A stretch of DNA of 64,000 bases from a bacterium (GTDB taxonomy: Bacteria; Latescibacterota; Latescibacteria; Latescibacterales; Latescibacteraceae), in the NCBI GenBank assembly GCA_021372535.1, contig JAJFUH010000234.1, positions 47,038 through 111,037 of the forward strand, read 5' to 3'. The first letter of the stretch is position 1. Each line of letters starts with the position of its first letter. The translations under genes and the position numbers were made by a program. Shown in pieces: positions 52,504-60,944 of the stretch. The notes below the pieces were generated by a model that had not been told where the DNA came from, searched no databases, and saw only the letters and a list, made by a program, of their open reading frames with translations.

Positions 52504-53238
52504 GACTGTTCCTCCCTTTTGTTACGATTGATCGTCGTTTTCATCCGTTCATGTATTCAATAAATTATGTCGTGTTTCATATGTCAAATGAAATAAAGGC
52601 AGGCATAAGGCATAAGGCATAAGTGGAAAGGCATAAGGGGGAAAATTGATATAACGATAGGTGTTTTCTCCAGAATTGATAATATTGAGTATAATCAAAA
52701 GTAACCCGAGAGTTCATATTCCCGTTGAAAAGCCCCGAATGAACGAGCGGTTTTCGGAAACAGAAGCGCAACTGCCTGAGCACATCGGAGATGTGTGAGT
52801 TTTGCGCTTCCCGAAAATCGCGAAGCGAATGAGGAGACAGGCTTTTCACGGGCGCCTTTTCCTTTGGATACTTTCCTTTGGGCGCGCAAAGGAAAGTATC
52901 ATAGTAATATTTGAAAAAATAGTGATTTCCAACTGTGTCATTCACGTTGACCTGCATCGGTCAATCAATTATTATTCATACAATACCACATTACGATCAT
53001 TGATGTAATACAGTGTGCGATAGACCCTGAAATAAATTCAGGGTGACATGAACGCTGTCATGCTGAACTGGTTTAAGCATCTTTTAGAATAATTATAGTA
53101 AACTGTGTTGCCCGCGCGAAGGCAATGTGGTATAAGATATAACAGGGGAATGATGAGGTCGCCGTTATCCGGATGGATGTGTAAAACCGCGATGACGGGA
53201 CTGTTTCGGAGATTATCTGTCAACGGAGACAAGAAATC
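52504..53238. other. 735-base gap with simple repeats and a long hairpin
   Basis: No gene is supported. At 52602-52622 GGCATAA is repeated in tandem three times with a fourth unit at 52630. GATACTTTCCTTTG (52867-52880), loop GGCGCG, CAAAGGAAAGTATC (52887-52900) is a perfect 14-pair hairpin; a minus-strand frame of 126 codons over this region looks like a repeat with no protein character. Repeat D copy 2 lies at 53018-53094. Confidence 0.55.
53018..53094 (-). repeat. Dispersed repeat family D, copy 2 (inverted)
   Basis: AGACCCTGAAATAAATTCA and GCTGAACTGGTTTAAGCATC are the complement of the 20188-20265 copy, with a few differences. Confidence 0.75.
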
Positions 53239-54231
53239 ATGAAACGACGTGACTTTGTAACGACCGCGGCTCTCGGCGCCGCCGGTGCGGCAGCTGCAGT
53301 GACCGGCTGTTCGGGAGGCGGCGGAAAAACAGGCGGTTCGATGTCATACGCCATTCTCGGAAAAACCGGGATGCGGGTTTCACGGCTCAGTTTCGGCTCC
53401 CACCTCTCGAAAGAGAACATAGCCGACCCGGAAGGCCGTGACCGTCAGATTCAGCTCGGCATCAGGATGGGGATCAACCTGTTCGATATCTACAATAACC
53501 TCTATTTCCAGTACGAACCGATGGCAAAGAGCCTCGCGGGGCATCCGGAGACGTTCGTTTCACTCTACCTTGAAACCGAAAAGGTCGAGGAGGAAGTGGA
53601 CAGGGTGCTGCGCCTGTTTAACCGTGAGGCCATCGATCTCTACCGGGCCATGGCCGAACCGGCGAAACTCGAAGGGCTCATGAAGCTCCGTGAAAAGGGC
53701 AAAGTGCGCGCTGTCGGCATGGCGCACCACTGGGAAGAGGAATTCGTCCGGGCGATCAGACAGTACGGCGACGATCTCGATTATTTCATGTTTCCCTACA
53801 ATTTCGTCCACAACAAGGCGACCCCGAACGACAAGCAGAACTCATACGCCTCGTTCCTCAAACTGGCTAAAGACCACAATTACGGCCTCATCGGAATGAA
53901 GCCGTTCTGCAACGAAATGCTCGTCAGTTTTGCAAAAGAGCAGGGCTTCATCGGGGGTCAGAAGGACAGGGGAGTGAGCGTTCCCGCCGCCGCTATCCGT
54001 CACGCGCTCTCAACCGGGGCTATTCACACATCGCTCCCGGCGATGAACAGCGAAAGAGAGGTGACTGAGAATCTCCAGGGCGTTTTTCAGCCAAAACTGA
54101 CCGACCGGGAAAAAGAGGTGCTCGAAGAGATCGATCTTCTCGCCATGGAACACAAGTGGGCGTACCTCGACCGTAAGCCGCAGTACCGCTGGCTCGCCGA
54201 CTGGGTCCGGCCCGGAGTGTTTACGGCGTGA
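53239..54231 (+). CDS. Tat-exported divergent aldo/keto reductase lipoprotein
   Basis: 330 residues. Twin-arginine signal KRRDFVTTAALGAAG with a lipobox-like AAVTGCSGGGG. The AKR barrel starts MSYAILGKTGMRVSRLSFG (about 35) and has the Asp-containing INLFDIYNNLYFQYEPMAK, but the expected Lys region reads ETFVSLYLET and the expected His region reads DLYRAMAEPAKLEG, so two of the four catalytic tetrad residues are apparently missing. LMKLREKGKVRAVGMAHHWEEEF follows. Many Tat-linked AKR-type proteins in these phyla await study; a non-catalytic role is possible. Confidence 0.75.
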   Translation: MKRRDFVTTAALGAAGAAAAVTGCSGGGGKTGGSMSYAILGKTGMRVSRLSFGSHLSKENIADPEGRDRQIQLGIRMGINLFDIYNNLYFQYEPMAKSLAGHPETFVSLYLETEKVEEEVDRVLRLFNREAIDLYRAMAEPAKLEGLMKLREKGKVRAVGMAHHWEEEFVRAIRQYGDDLDYFMFPYNFVHNKATPNDKQNSYASFLKLAKDHNYGLIGMKPFCNEMLVSFAKEQGFIGGQKDRGVSVPAAAIRHALSTGAIHTSLPAMNSEREVTENLQGVFQPKLTDREKEVLEEIDLLAMEHKWAYLDRKPQYRWLADWVRPGVFTA

Positions 54232-54391
54232 TTGTGAATGTTGATAGTGAATTTGGATGACATATCAATGGCCTTGCCTCCCGGCAGGGATTACTGCACC
54301 GGATGCAGGCATATGATCCGGATCGTTGCGGGAGACAGGGCCATGACTGTGACAGCGAAAAAACTGTGTTCGTAAATGATGTCGATAACTC

Positions 54392-54850
54392 TCAGCGGTT
54401 GAACATGTCGTCCATGATTTCGTTCTGTTTCTCGGTGAAAACCTCACGCATTTTCTCGAAGCCTTCTCTTCCGGGCGGAATCTCTTTGATCTTCGCTATC
54501 TGCGCATCGGTAAACGGGCAATCCGAATTCTCGAATATCACCGTAAAAAACAGATTTCTCGGTCTTTCCGGTCCGCCGTCTCTTCCCGGCTGAGCCCCGA
54601 GAACTTCCTTGAGCGCCGCGGTCTGTTTTTCATCGAAAAGTTCATATACTGCCCGGAATCCGCTCCGGTCGCCTCCCGGCTTGAATTCTTTCAGTTTCTT
54701 TGCCTGATCCTCGGTGAGCGGGCACTTCGCTTTTTCCAGAATACCCGCGATGGTAACCGGCTTGGCTTCCTGAGCCGATACGGTTACGGCGAACACAAGA
54801 ATAAAAGAAACCATCAACACGAAAACGACAGCGAGTCTTGAACCGTTCAT
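54392..54850 (-). CDS. Small exported protein with two copies of a Cys-Pro-(L/F)-Thr motif domain
   Basis: 152 residues from ATG 54850, preceded by AAGGAGGGTGCAG; a GTG two codons earlier is less likely. A signal peptide (about 1-27) is followed by two homologous 48-residue units. Unit 1 (37-84) begins ILEKAKCPLTEDQAKKLKEF and unit 2 (104-151) VIFENSDCPFTDAQIAKIKE, each ending in a helix with DEKQTAAL or TEKQNEIM. Each unit has one Cys (43, 111). The LTxxQ-type helical motif is known from Spy-like periplasmic proteins, but the duplication and Cys are distinctive. Function unknown. Confidence 0.65.
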   Translation of the reverse strand: MNGSRLAVVFVLMVSFILVFAVTVSAQEAKPVTIAGILEKAKCPLTEDQAKKLKEFKPGGDRSGFRAVYELFDEKQTAALKEVLGAQPGRDGGPERPRNLFFTVIFENSDCPFTDAQIAKIKEIPPGREGFEKMREVFTEKQNEIMDDMFNR

Positions 54851-55463
54851 CTGCACCCTCCTTCAGGGTAGAAGTGTAAGTCCGCTGCGGCCAGATATGG
54901 TTCGTGCATTTTGGACACCGTTGTAATATCTGTGGTTTAAAAATAAATTGCAACACCAATACTCTGAAATAAAGCAATAAAAAATGGTTCGGTATGTTTT
55001 AATCAAAGAATTCCACGGAGTTCACTCCGGGGTAGTTCATCGATTATCATGAGAAAATACCGGTAGCTCTGCAATTATCAGGGTAATCGGTTAATCATAT
55101 CAATCAGCGGTTCGGACAATCACTATAAATCCATATTTTCGTTTATCCGTTTAAATCAGCAAACATGATTTCGCCGCTCCCCATAAAAAGGGGGGATGCC
55201 GCAGGCAGGGGGGATAACATATCCTGTATTGCCGCCTCCTCTCCCATTGCCGGCGGTCATATGAGAGTGTAGAAATCAATTCTTCGGATGTTCACTTTTT
55301 AAACATCACTGCCCCTTTTTTTACCACGATCCACAGGTTTACTCGCAGTTGTCATTTTGTATAAGCGGTATAATAACAATGATTAGCAGCAAGCTGAAAT
55401 CTGCTGGCACCATTATTGCTCAATTTAAAAAAGTAAAAAACTATTATAAAACGGAGCGGTTTT
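54851..55463. other. Gap upstream of amtB with repeat E copy 2
   Basis: Repeat E appears inverted at 55173-55214 (GCCGCTCCCCATAAAAAGG, then GATGCCGCAGGCAGG). A CTCCTCTCCC fragment follows near 55230. The part just before amtB is AT-rich. No other signal seen. Confidence 0.5.
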
Positions 55464-56789
55464 ATGAATTCATCTGGATTAATGCGATGCGGTAAAATAT
55501 TTTTTGTCGGAATCATGGCGATGGCGGCTTCCGCGGCTGCCGAAACGGTTCAGCCTGATCCGTCGTACATCGACCTCAAGTTCATGATCGACAATCTGTG
55601 GATACTGATATCGACCATCCTGGTGTTTATCATGCACCTGGGATTTGCGACACTGGAATCCGGCCTGACGAGAGCGAAAAATACGGTCAATATTCTGTTC
55701 AAGAATGTCTCGATTGTGGCGATCGGGCTTCTGACCTATTCATGTGTCGGATTCAGCCTCATGTATCCCGGCGAATCGTTTGCGGGGGGATGGTTCGGGT
55801 TCTCCGGTTTCGGCATACGGCCTCCAGAGGGAGGGATGACGCTGGCGTACGGTAACTATACGTACTGGACCTATTTCATCTTTCAGGGGATGTTCGCGGC
55901 GACAGCGGCAACGATTGTATCGGGAGCGGTCGCGGAGCGGATAAAACTCTCCAGTTTTCTTATCTTCGCGGCGGTCTTTGTGGCTTTCGTATATCCGATC
56001 GTCGGTATGTGGGGGTGGGGCGGCGGCTGGCTTGGCAGGCTCGGCTTTCATGATTTCGCCGGTTCGACCTTTGTCCATTCAGTCGGCGGCTGGGCCGCGC
56101 TCGCGGGTATCATCGTGCTCGGTCCCAGAAACGGAAAATATGTGAACGGCCATGTGCGTCCTATCCCGGGACACAATATACCGCTTGCCGCAATCGGAGC
56201 ATTCATTCTGTGGTTCGGATGGTACGGTTTCAACGGCGGATCGGTGTTGAAGGCCGACCCGGCTGCGGTTTCTCTGGTGTTTGTCACGACTTCTCTCGGT
56301 GCGGCCGCAGGTATCCTCGGCGCCGCCGCGACATCGTGGTTCATCCAGAAAAAGCCGGATATTTCGATGGTTTTGAACGGTTCCCTCGCCGGTCTTGTCA
56401 GTATAACCGCAGGCGCCGACTGTATTACTCCGCTCGAATCGGTCATCATCGGAATCATCGCCGGAATAGTGGTAGTCCTCGCGGTCCTGTTCTTTGAAAA
56501 CGTTGTGAAGCTGGACGATCCGGTCGGAGCGACCTCGGTTCACCTCGTCAGCGGCATCTGGGGCACGCTTGCAGCCGGAATATTCGGTGAAGGTACGAGT
56601 GTCGTCGTGCAGCTCATCGGTATTGCGGCAATCGGAGCCGCGTGTCTTGTCACGGCGTTCACGATTCTGTTCGCGGTGAAATCACTGGTGGGAATCCGTG
56701 TCTCCGCGGAAGAGGAAATGCGCGGTCTCGATATCGGCGAACATGGCATGGAAGCGTATCCCGGTTTCCAGATTTTCGTGACCCAGTAA
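55464..56789 (+). CDS. amtB: Ammonium transporter AmtB
   Basis: 441 residues with a cleavable-looking signal peptide (to about 27) and eleven membrane helices. The two pore histidines lie in [18 protein letters not shown] (about residue 200) and [14 protein letters not shown] (about 358); [11 protein letters not shown] and [12 protein letters not shown] are typical. The glnK gene follows after a 223-base interval that carries repeat B. It imports ammonium; its partner GlnK is expected to close it when nitrogen is plentiful. Confidence 0.95.
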   Translation: MNSSGLMRCGKIFFVGIMAMAASAAAETVQPDPSYIDLKFMIDNLWILISTILVFIMHLGFATLESGLTRAKNTVNILFKNVSIVAIGLLTYSCVGFSLMYPGESFAGGWFGFSGFGIRPPEGGMTLAYGNYTYWTYFIFQGMFAATAATIVSGAVAERIKLSSFLIFAAVFVAFVYPIVGMWGWGGGWLGRLGFHDFAGSTFVHSVGGWAALAGIIVLGPRNGKYVNGHVRPIPGHNIPLAAIGAFILWFGWYGFNGGSVLKADPAAVSLVFVTTSLGAAAGILGAAATSWFIQKKPDISMVLNGSLAGLVSITAGADCITPLESVIIGIIAGIVVVLAVLFFENVVKLDDPVGATSVHLVSGIWGTLAAGIFGEGTSVVVQLIGIAAIGAACLVTAFTILFAVKSLVGIRVSAEEEMRGLDIGEHGMEAYPGFQIFVTQ

Positions 56790-56814
56790 CGGCCGACCCG
56801 GAAATACCGGGAAT

Positions 56815-56980
56815 ATTTATCTGAAAATGCATCTATGGTTCTTGGTGCCGAAGCCCCGGCCCGGTGTCGGGAATCTGTGTAAAGCAGTCTTTCCCGAATC
56901 TTTAATCGGGAATCCATATGAAGCCTGCTTACATTTTTCATCCTTCGTTGTGACCATCTACGGTCATGAGGGTTATTCGT
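56815..56980 (+). repeat. Dispersed repeat family B, copy 2
   Basis: It starts just after the CCCGG-aaata-CCGGG hairpin that follows amtB, at ATTTATCTGAAAATGCATCT, and ends before the glnK ribosome-binding site. TTCCCGAATC-tttaa-TCGGGAATCC is an internal hairpin and CCTTCGTTGTGACC recurs near the end. This separates amtB from glnK, which are usually closely linked. Confidence 0.85.
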
Positions 56981-57012
56981 ATACAGTGAAACCGGTAATC
57001 GAGGAAACCGCC

Positions 57013-57354
57013 ATGAAACTGATAATCGCCTATATACAGCCCCATGAGCTCAATAATGTCAAGCGGGAGCTCTACAGCAGGGAAATATTCAAGATATCCG
57101 TCACCAACGCTCTCGGCTGCGGTCAGCAGAGGGGGTATCACGAATCCTATCGCGGAGTCGACAGCGAAGTCAACCTCCTGAAAAAAATACGTCTCGAAAT
57201 CGCGGTGAACGATACCTTTGTCGAGCCGTGCATCGAAGCGATCATCAAAGGCGCGAGAACGGGGCAGATCGGCGATGGCAAGATATTCATTCTCGATCTT
57301 CCCGAATGCATCCGGATACGGACCGGCGAAACCGGGAACGAAGCGATAGGATAA
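57013..57354 (+). CDS. glnK: Nitrogen regulatory PII protein GlnK
   Basis: 113 residues from ATG 57013; a longer upstream frame runs through repeat B and is not used. It is a PII trimer protein: [20 protein letters not shown] at the start and the C-terminal [14 protein letters not shown] with IRIRTGE. In register with E. coli GlnK, Tyr46 is conserved but Tyr51, the uridylylation site, is Ser51 (RGVDSEVN). So control by GlnD-type uridylylation is unlikely unless another residue serves. It should regulate AmtB by binding with ADP, ATP and 2-oxoglutarate. Confidence 0.93.
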   Translation: MKLIIAYIQPHELNNVKRELYSREIFKISVTNALGCGQQRGYHESYRGVDSEVNLLKKIRLEIAVNDTFVEPCIEAIIKGARTGQIGDGKIFILDLPECIRIRTGETGNEAIG

Positions 57355-57428
57355 GCTCTCTTTGTGTTCCGTACACACACTTATCGGGACTGCACGGCAG
57401 AATCGGGATCGGCATGTGCTTTTTGAGC

Positions 57429-57698
57429 TTACCCTGAAGTGTGTGTTCTCCGCCGGATCATGAACCATATCCAGACACCCGTACACGCCATGAACAGCAT
57501 TCCGACACCGGCAAGCACACGGTTCACTTCACCGGCGCCCTCGATTTGGGTATGGATTGTATTAAAGACATCGTCCCCGCTGGCTCCGAGAATATCCTTG
57601 AGGGTGATAATCAGCCCGGTAAGCGCCTGCACGACGATAAAGAAGGCAAACAGAATCCCCCCGGTGCGGTGCCACTTTCGGAGATGTGCTTCTTTCAT
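57429..57698 (-). CDS. Small PepSY-associated-type two-helix membrane protein
   Basis: ATG 57698 follows AAGGAGGACTCC; the frame is open further upstream but lacks a ribosome-binding site. 89 residues, two membrane helices (about 13-35 and 62-80), a His near the first helix (KWHRTGGILFAFFIVVQALTGLIITL), resembling PepSY-associated transmembrane proteins. It lies downstream of a symporter gene on the same strand (43-base gap). The role is unknown. Confidence 0.6.
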   Translation of the reverse strand: MKEAHLRKWHRTGGILFAFFIVVQALTGLIITLKDILGASGDDVFNTIHTQIEGAGEVNRVLAGVGMLFMACTGVWIWFMIRRRTHTSG

Positions 57699-57741
57699 GG
57701 AGTCCTCCTTCCGGTAAAAACCTCGGTTCGCGGCAGAAATC

Positions 57742-59187
57742 TTAAATATGCTCTGTTTCCGAATACATCGCCTCATGAACTTCCGGGGTAAAATCATGCT
57801 TCCGTTTTCTGAAGCGTGAAATCACCATGAGAGCGACAAAGACTGTTACCGCGGTCGGAATACCGACATGGATTCCGTACGGGCTCCCGGCCATCGACCA
57901 TCCGGCGAACGCGGCGACTCCGGCGATCAGCCCCCAGAAAGCGCCGTCCTCCGAAACATTCCGGGCGCCGAGGTAGGTGACGCTGAGCAGGATGACCGCT
58001 ATGCCGACACGGAATGCGAATCCCCAGTAGGTGATCTTGAGCACCTCGGTGAAGGTTACCGCAAGAATCCCGCCGCCGACAAGCAGTGCCAGGGCGAGTG
58101 TCCTGCTCAGGAAGAGTCTCGTCCTGTCGGAAGCTTCCGGATTGATATACACCGAATATATATCACGGATGAGAATCTGTGTCGGAGCGAGAAAACAGAG
58201 CGGCCCGGTGGAGACAATCGCCGCAAACAGCCCGCACAGGGCAATTCCCGCCATCACGGGGTTGAGTGCAAGCATCATGGCCGGTCCGGCCGAAAGACCG
58301 AAGGGCAATGCATCCCCGAAATGGAGCCGCGCGCACATGCCGAGGAGGGCATACGCGATCCCGATGGGTATCAGCAGGGCGCCGGCGATCCATGCACCCT
58401 GTACCGCCGCTTTCGTGTCCTTCGCCGCGAAAATTCCGGTTATCGCCGCCTGCCCGGCAAAGCAGGTCAATACCGTCGCAAGCACCTCCCCCGTGAGAGT
58501 CAGGGGATTGCGGGCGGTGAGGCTCCAGAAGGACGGCGGCAGATCGTTCCACAGCCGGGCGAATCCCCCCGTCACCGAATCGCCGACGAGGGAAAGCGAA
58601 AACACGAGGCTTACAAGCAGCCCCGCAAAGATAACGACGATCTGGATGATGTTGACGAGCGCTATCGACCTCAGGCCGCCGGCAGTGATTATCGCCATGA
58701 AAATGACAGCCGCACCGAGATCGGCGATCCATTTATCAACGCCGAGCAGGGGCGCGAGGAGCGCTCCGCCCGCGATTATCTGGGTGATTCCCGCGATGAA
58801 ATACGCCACACCGATCACGATGGCGGACATGAGCCTTGTTTTCGGATCGAACAGACGGCCGACCACTTCCGGTATGGTTATCGCCTGAAGACGTCTGAAT
58901 CGCGCCGACATGGTGGAAGCGAACACGAACATCGCGATACCGAGCGCGATCGAGTACGATGACCCGAGTATCCCCTCGGTGTAACCGCGCTGGCTCACCC
59001 CGACAGTGGCATTCCCGCCGACCCAGTCGCCGAGCACCACCGCTACGACAAGCCCGAGGGGAAGCGCCCGGCCCGCAACAAGAAAATGATCCGACCCTAA
59101 TTTCTTCTTCAGAAAAATATTGGCGATACCGATGGTGATGATGGTATAGGCGATGAGCATGATGAGGGGAACGAGATGGAGTGTCAT
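57742..59187 (-). CDS. Sodium:solute symporter family transporter (SSS)
   Basis: 481 residues, about thirteen membrane helices. Typical SSS segments: YTIITIGIANIFLKKKLGSDHFLVAGRALPLG at the start, IPEVVGRLFDPKTRLMSAIV, and a sodium-site region FAGQAAITGIFAAKDTKAA. SSS members bring sugars, amino acids, urea or anions in with sodium. Neighbours do not identify the substrate; the next gene downstream is a PepSY-type protein. The ribosome-binding site before 59187 is poor. Confidence 0.9.
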   Translation of the reverse strand: MTLHLVPLIMLIAYTIITIGIANIFLKKKLGSDHFLVAGRALPLGLVVAVVLGDWVGGNATVGVSQRGYTEGILGSSYSIALGIAMFVFASTMSARFRRLQAITIPEVVGRLFDPKTRLMSAIVIGVAYFIAGITQIIAGGALLAPLLGVDKWIADLGAAVIFMAIITAGGLRSIALVNIIQIVVIFAGLLVSLVFSLSLVGDSVTGGFARLWNDLPPSFWSLTARNPLTLTGEVLATVLTCFAGQAAITGIFAAKDTKAAVQGAWIAGALLIPIGIAYALLGMCARLHFGDALPFGLSAGPAMMLALNPVMAGIALCGLFAAIVSTGPLCFLAPTQILIRDIYSVYINPEASDRTRLFLSRTLALALLVGGGILAVTFTEVLKITYWGFAFRVGIAVILLSVTYLGARNVSEDGAFWGLIAGVAAFAGWSMAGSPYGIHVGIPTAVTVFVALMVISRFRKRKHDFTPEVHEAMYSETEHI

Positions 59188-59316
59188 GATTCGACTGTTG
59201 TCTGGTTTATGGTTTTTGGTTATGGTGAATAAAAGTGGCAGCGGATAACGCCATGCGGAACTCGTTCCGGCTTTTGTCCCTGATATCGGCCCGAATATTC
59301 CCGAAAAATACTCCTG

Positions 59317-59360
59317 TATCCTTCGTTATGACCTCACGTGGTTATGAGGGTTATTCATAA
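59317..59360 (+). repeat. Fragment of repeat family B
   Basis: ATCCTTCGTTATGACC and ATGAGGGTTATTCAT match the 3' end of repeat B copies 1 and 2. Confidence 0.65.
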
Positions 59361-59475
59361 ACTATCTAACCACTAAGATACAAAGACATAAACCGAAAGA
59401 ATAGAAATTTATACTAACGATCCTTATGCAAAAGGCTCAGAGAAACCCACATGCCGGAAATATCCTTCCATTCGT

Positions 59476-60600
59476 TCAGTCTACTACGAGAATCCGTTTC
59501 GCCAGAAGGCCGACATTGATTGGTTTGTCGAATACAGGCTTGTAGTCTTTTTTCGAGTCGAATACCCATACGCCCGGGTTATTCTCGTCCTGACTTCCCG
59601 TGAGCACGAGCCCGTCGCTCGAGAAATCCAGCGCCCAGCACAGGGTGGATTTCTGGAAAGAACTGACCGCTGTGAATGTACGGGCTGTAAGGTCGAACCG
59701 TTTTAATCCCCATCCGTCACCGCCGCTCGTGGTGGAAAGACCGACCATTGCCCACCCCGTTGTCGATGTTTCGAAAACCCAGTAGAGAATGCTTCCTCCG
59801 ATCTCCGTTTCGGAAAGCAGAACCTCCGTTGACATCGTGTCGCCGTTGACAACCTCGACAGCGCCGTCCGTTCCGCTCGTTACGGTGCCGATGCAGGCGG
59901 CGTAAACGTTTCCCTGAAGAATGCTCGCGCCGTTCACTCCGCCGCCGAGCGGATGCTTTGCCGATCCCCCGACGCCGTTGGTTTTAAGCACAATCTCTCC
60001 TATGACTGTGTCTTTTACGATGTCGATGACCGCAACGCTCGAATGGTCTGTCATCGCCCGTCCGTTATTGCGCCGCAGAGAAACGTACAGCTTCCCGTTC
60101 TTGATCACCGCGTTTCCCTGATCGGGATTACCATCGTTGTCAGCCATTGAGGAGAGGTCTATCGAACCGGTGACTGTCATTCCGGATGGGTCGATAATGA
60201 GCACATGGGGGTCTTCGGTGAGTGTCACATAGGCTTTCTTTGCGGAAAGAAAGGCGATGTCTTCCGGAGCGCTCTTTGCGCCGGTGCTCATCTCGCTCAC
60301 CGCGGTGCGGTTTGCGGGATCGAATTTGATGATCCTGTCGCCATTTGTGTCGATGATATAAACATCGCCGTTGTATTGTGTGAGTTCCGATATTCCGTTT
60401 ACCGGCAGGAGATCGATGTATGCCTTGTTATTGACATAGTCCACCACGGAAATATTCGATTCGTCCGTTCCGCTGGTGCATACTACCGCAAGGCTGGACG
60501 ATTCGGTCGGCCCCAGGGGATTTGAGTTGTCGTTCTTGTCCGAACATCCCGTAATTATTGCTGCGAGAAGGACGACGAAAAAAAATTGTGCACGAACCAC
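59476..60600 (-). CDS. YncE-like beta-propeller lipoprotein
   Basis: GTG start at 60600 with GGGAGGAACC upstream; lipobox IITGC near residue 19. 374 residues of repeated strand-rich units: ISVVDYVNNKAYIDLLPV, VYIIDTNGDRIIKFDP, HVLIIDPSGMTVTGSIDL, VAVIDIVKDTVIGEIVL, GVWVFDSKKDYKP. Such YncE-like propellers are often encoded beside TonB-dependent receptors, and a TonB receptor gene starts 2.7 kb away on the divergent strand. Ligand unknown. Confidence 0.8.
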   Translation of the reverse strand: MVRAQFFFVVLLAAIITGCSDKNDNSNPLGPTESSSLAVVCTSGTDESNISVVDYVNNKAYIDLLPVNGISELTQYNGDVYIIDTNGDRIIKFDPANRTAVSEMSTGAKSAPEDIAFLSAKKAYVTLTEDPHVLIIDPSGMTVTGSIDLSSMADNDGNPDQGNAVIKNGKLYVSLRRNNGRAMTDHSSVAVIDIVKDTVIGEIVLKTNGVGGSAKHPLGGGVNGASILQGNVYAACIGTVTSGTDGAVEVVNGDTMSTEVLLSETEIGGSILYWVFETSTTGWAMVGLSTTSGGDGWGLKRFDLTARTFTAVSSFQKSTLCWALDFSSDGLVLTGSQDENNPGVWVFDSKKDYKPVFDKPINVGLLAKRILVVD

Positions 60601-60758
60601 GGTTCCTCCCTTGAAGTAAGGGTGTGAAAGAATTATAATACTTAAGAAAAAGTATCGTGCGGATTTGTATAAAAACCCGAACCGGTTTTCTCTGACACTG
60701 TATATGTGGATTACCGATTTATGTCTGTACTGATTAAAGAATATACATTAAAAAATAA

Positions 60759-60800
60759 TTTGTGTCACAATTTATTTTATGGTATTTTATTTGTGTCACA
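60759..60800. promoter_or_regulatory. Candidate tandem operator in a divergent promoter region
   Basis: The palindrome-like TTTGTGTCACA occurs at 60759-60769 and again at 60790-60800, 31 bp apart, about three helical turns, in the AT-rich 344-base divergent gap. A dimeric repressor or activator could bind both copies. The identity of the regulator is unknown; no B12 riboswitch core is recognisable here. Confidence 0.45.
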
Positions 60801-60944
60801 TATTTTATAATAATAACACGTTTTAATTATCCGGTTTGAAAATTATAAATATATGCAGAATTATTCTGATGATTCTAATTTCAGGTAAAATATAGTATCG
60901 TAAAGTTGATTGGCAAATAAACATTCAATATGAAGAGGAGTGAT

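Noticed and set aside
52602-52640. Tandem GGCATAA as a possible CRISPR
   Set aside because: Units are seven bases without spacers; a simple repeat.
52577-52957. Minus-strand 126-codon frame
   Set aside because: Runs across tandem GGCATAA and a long hairpin; it looks like a repeat rather than a coding sequence.
60601-60944. Cobalamin riboswitch for the TonB locus
   Set aside because: B12-box core not recognisable in the AT-rich gap.
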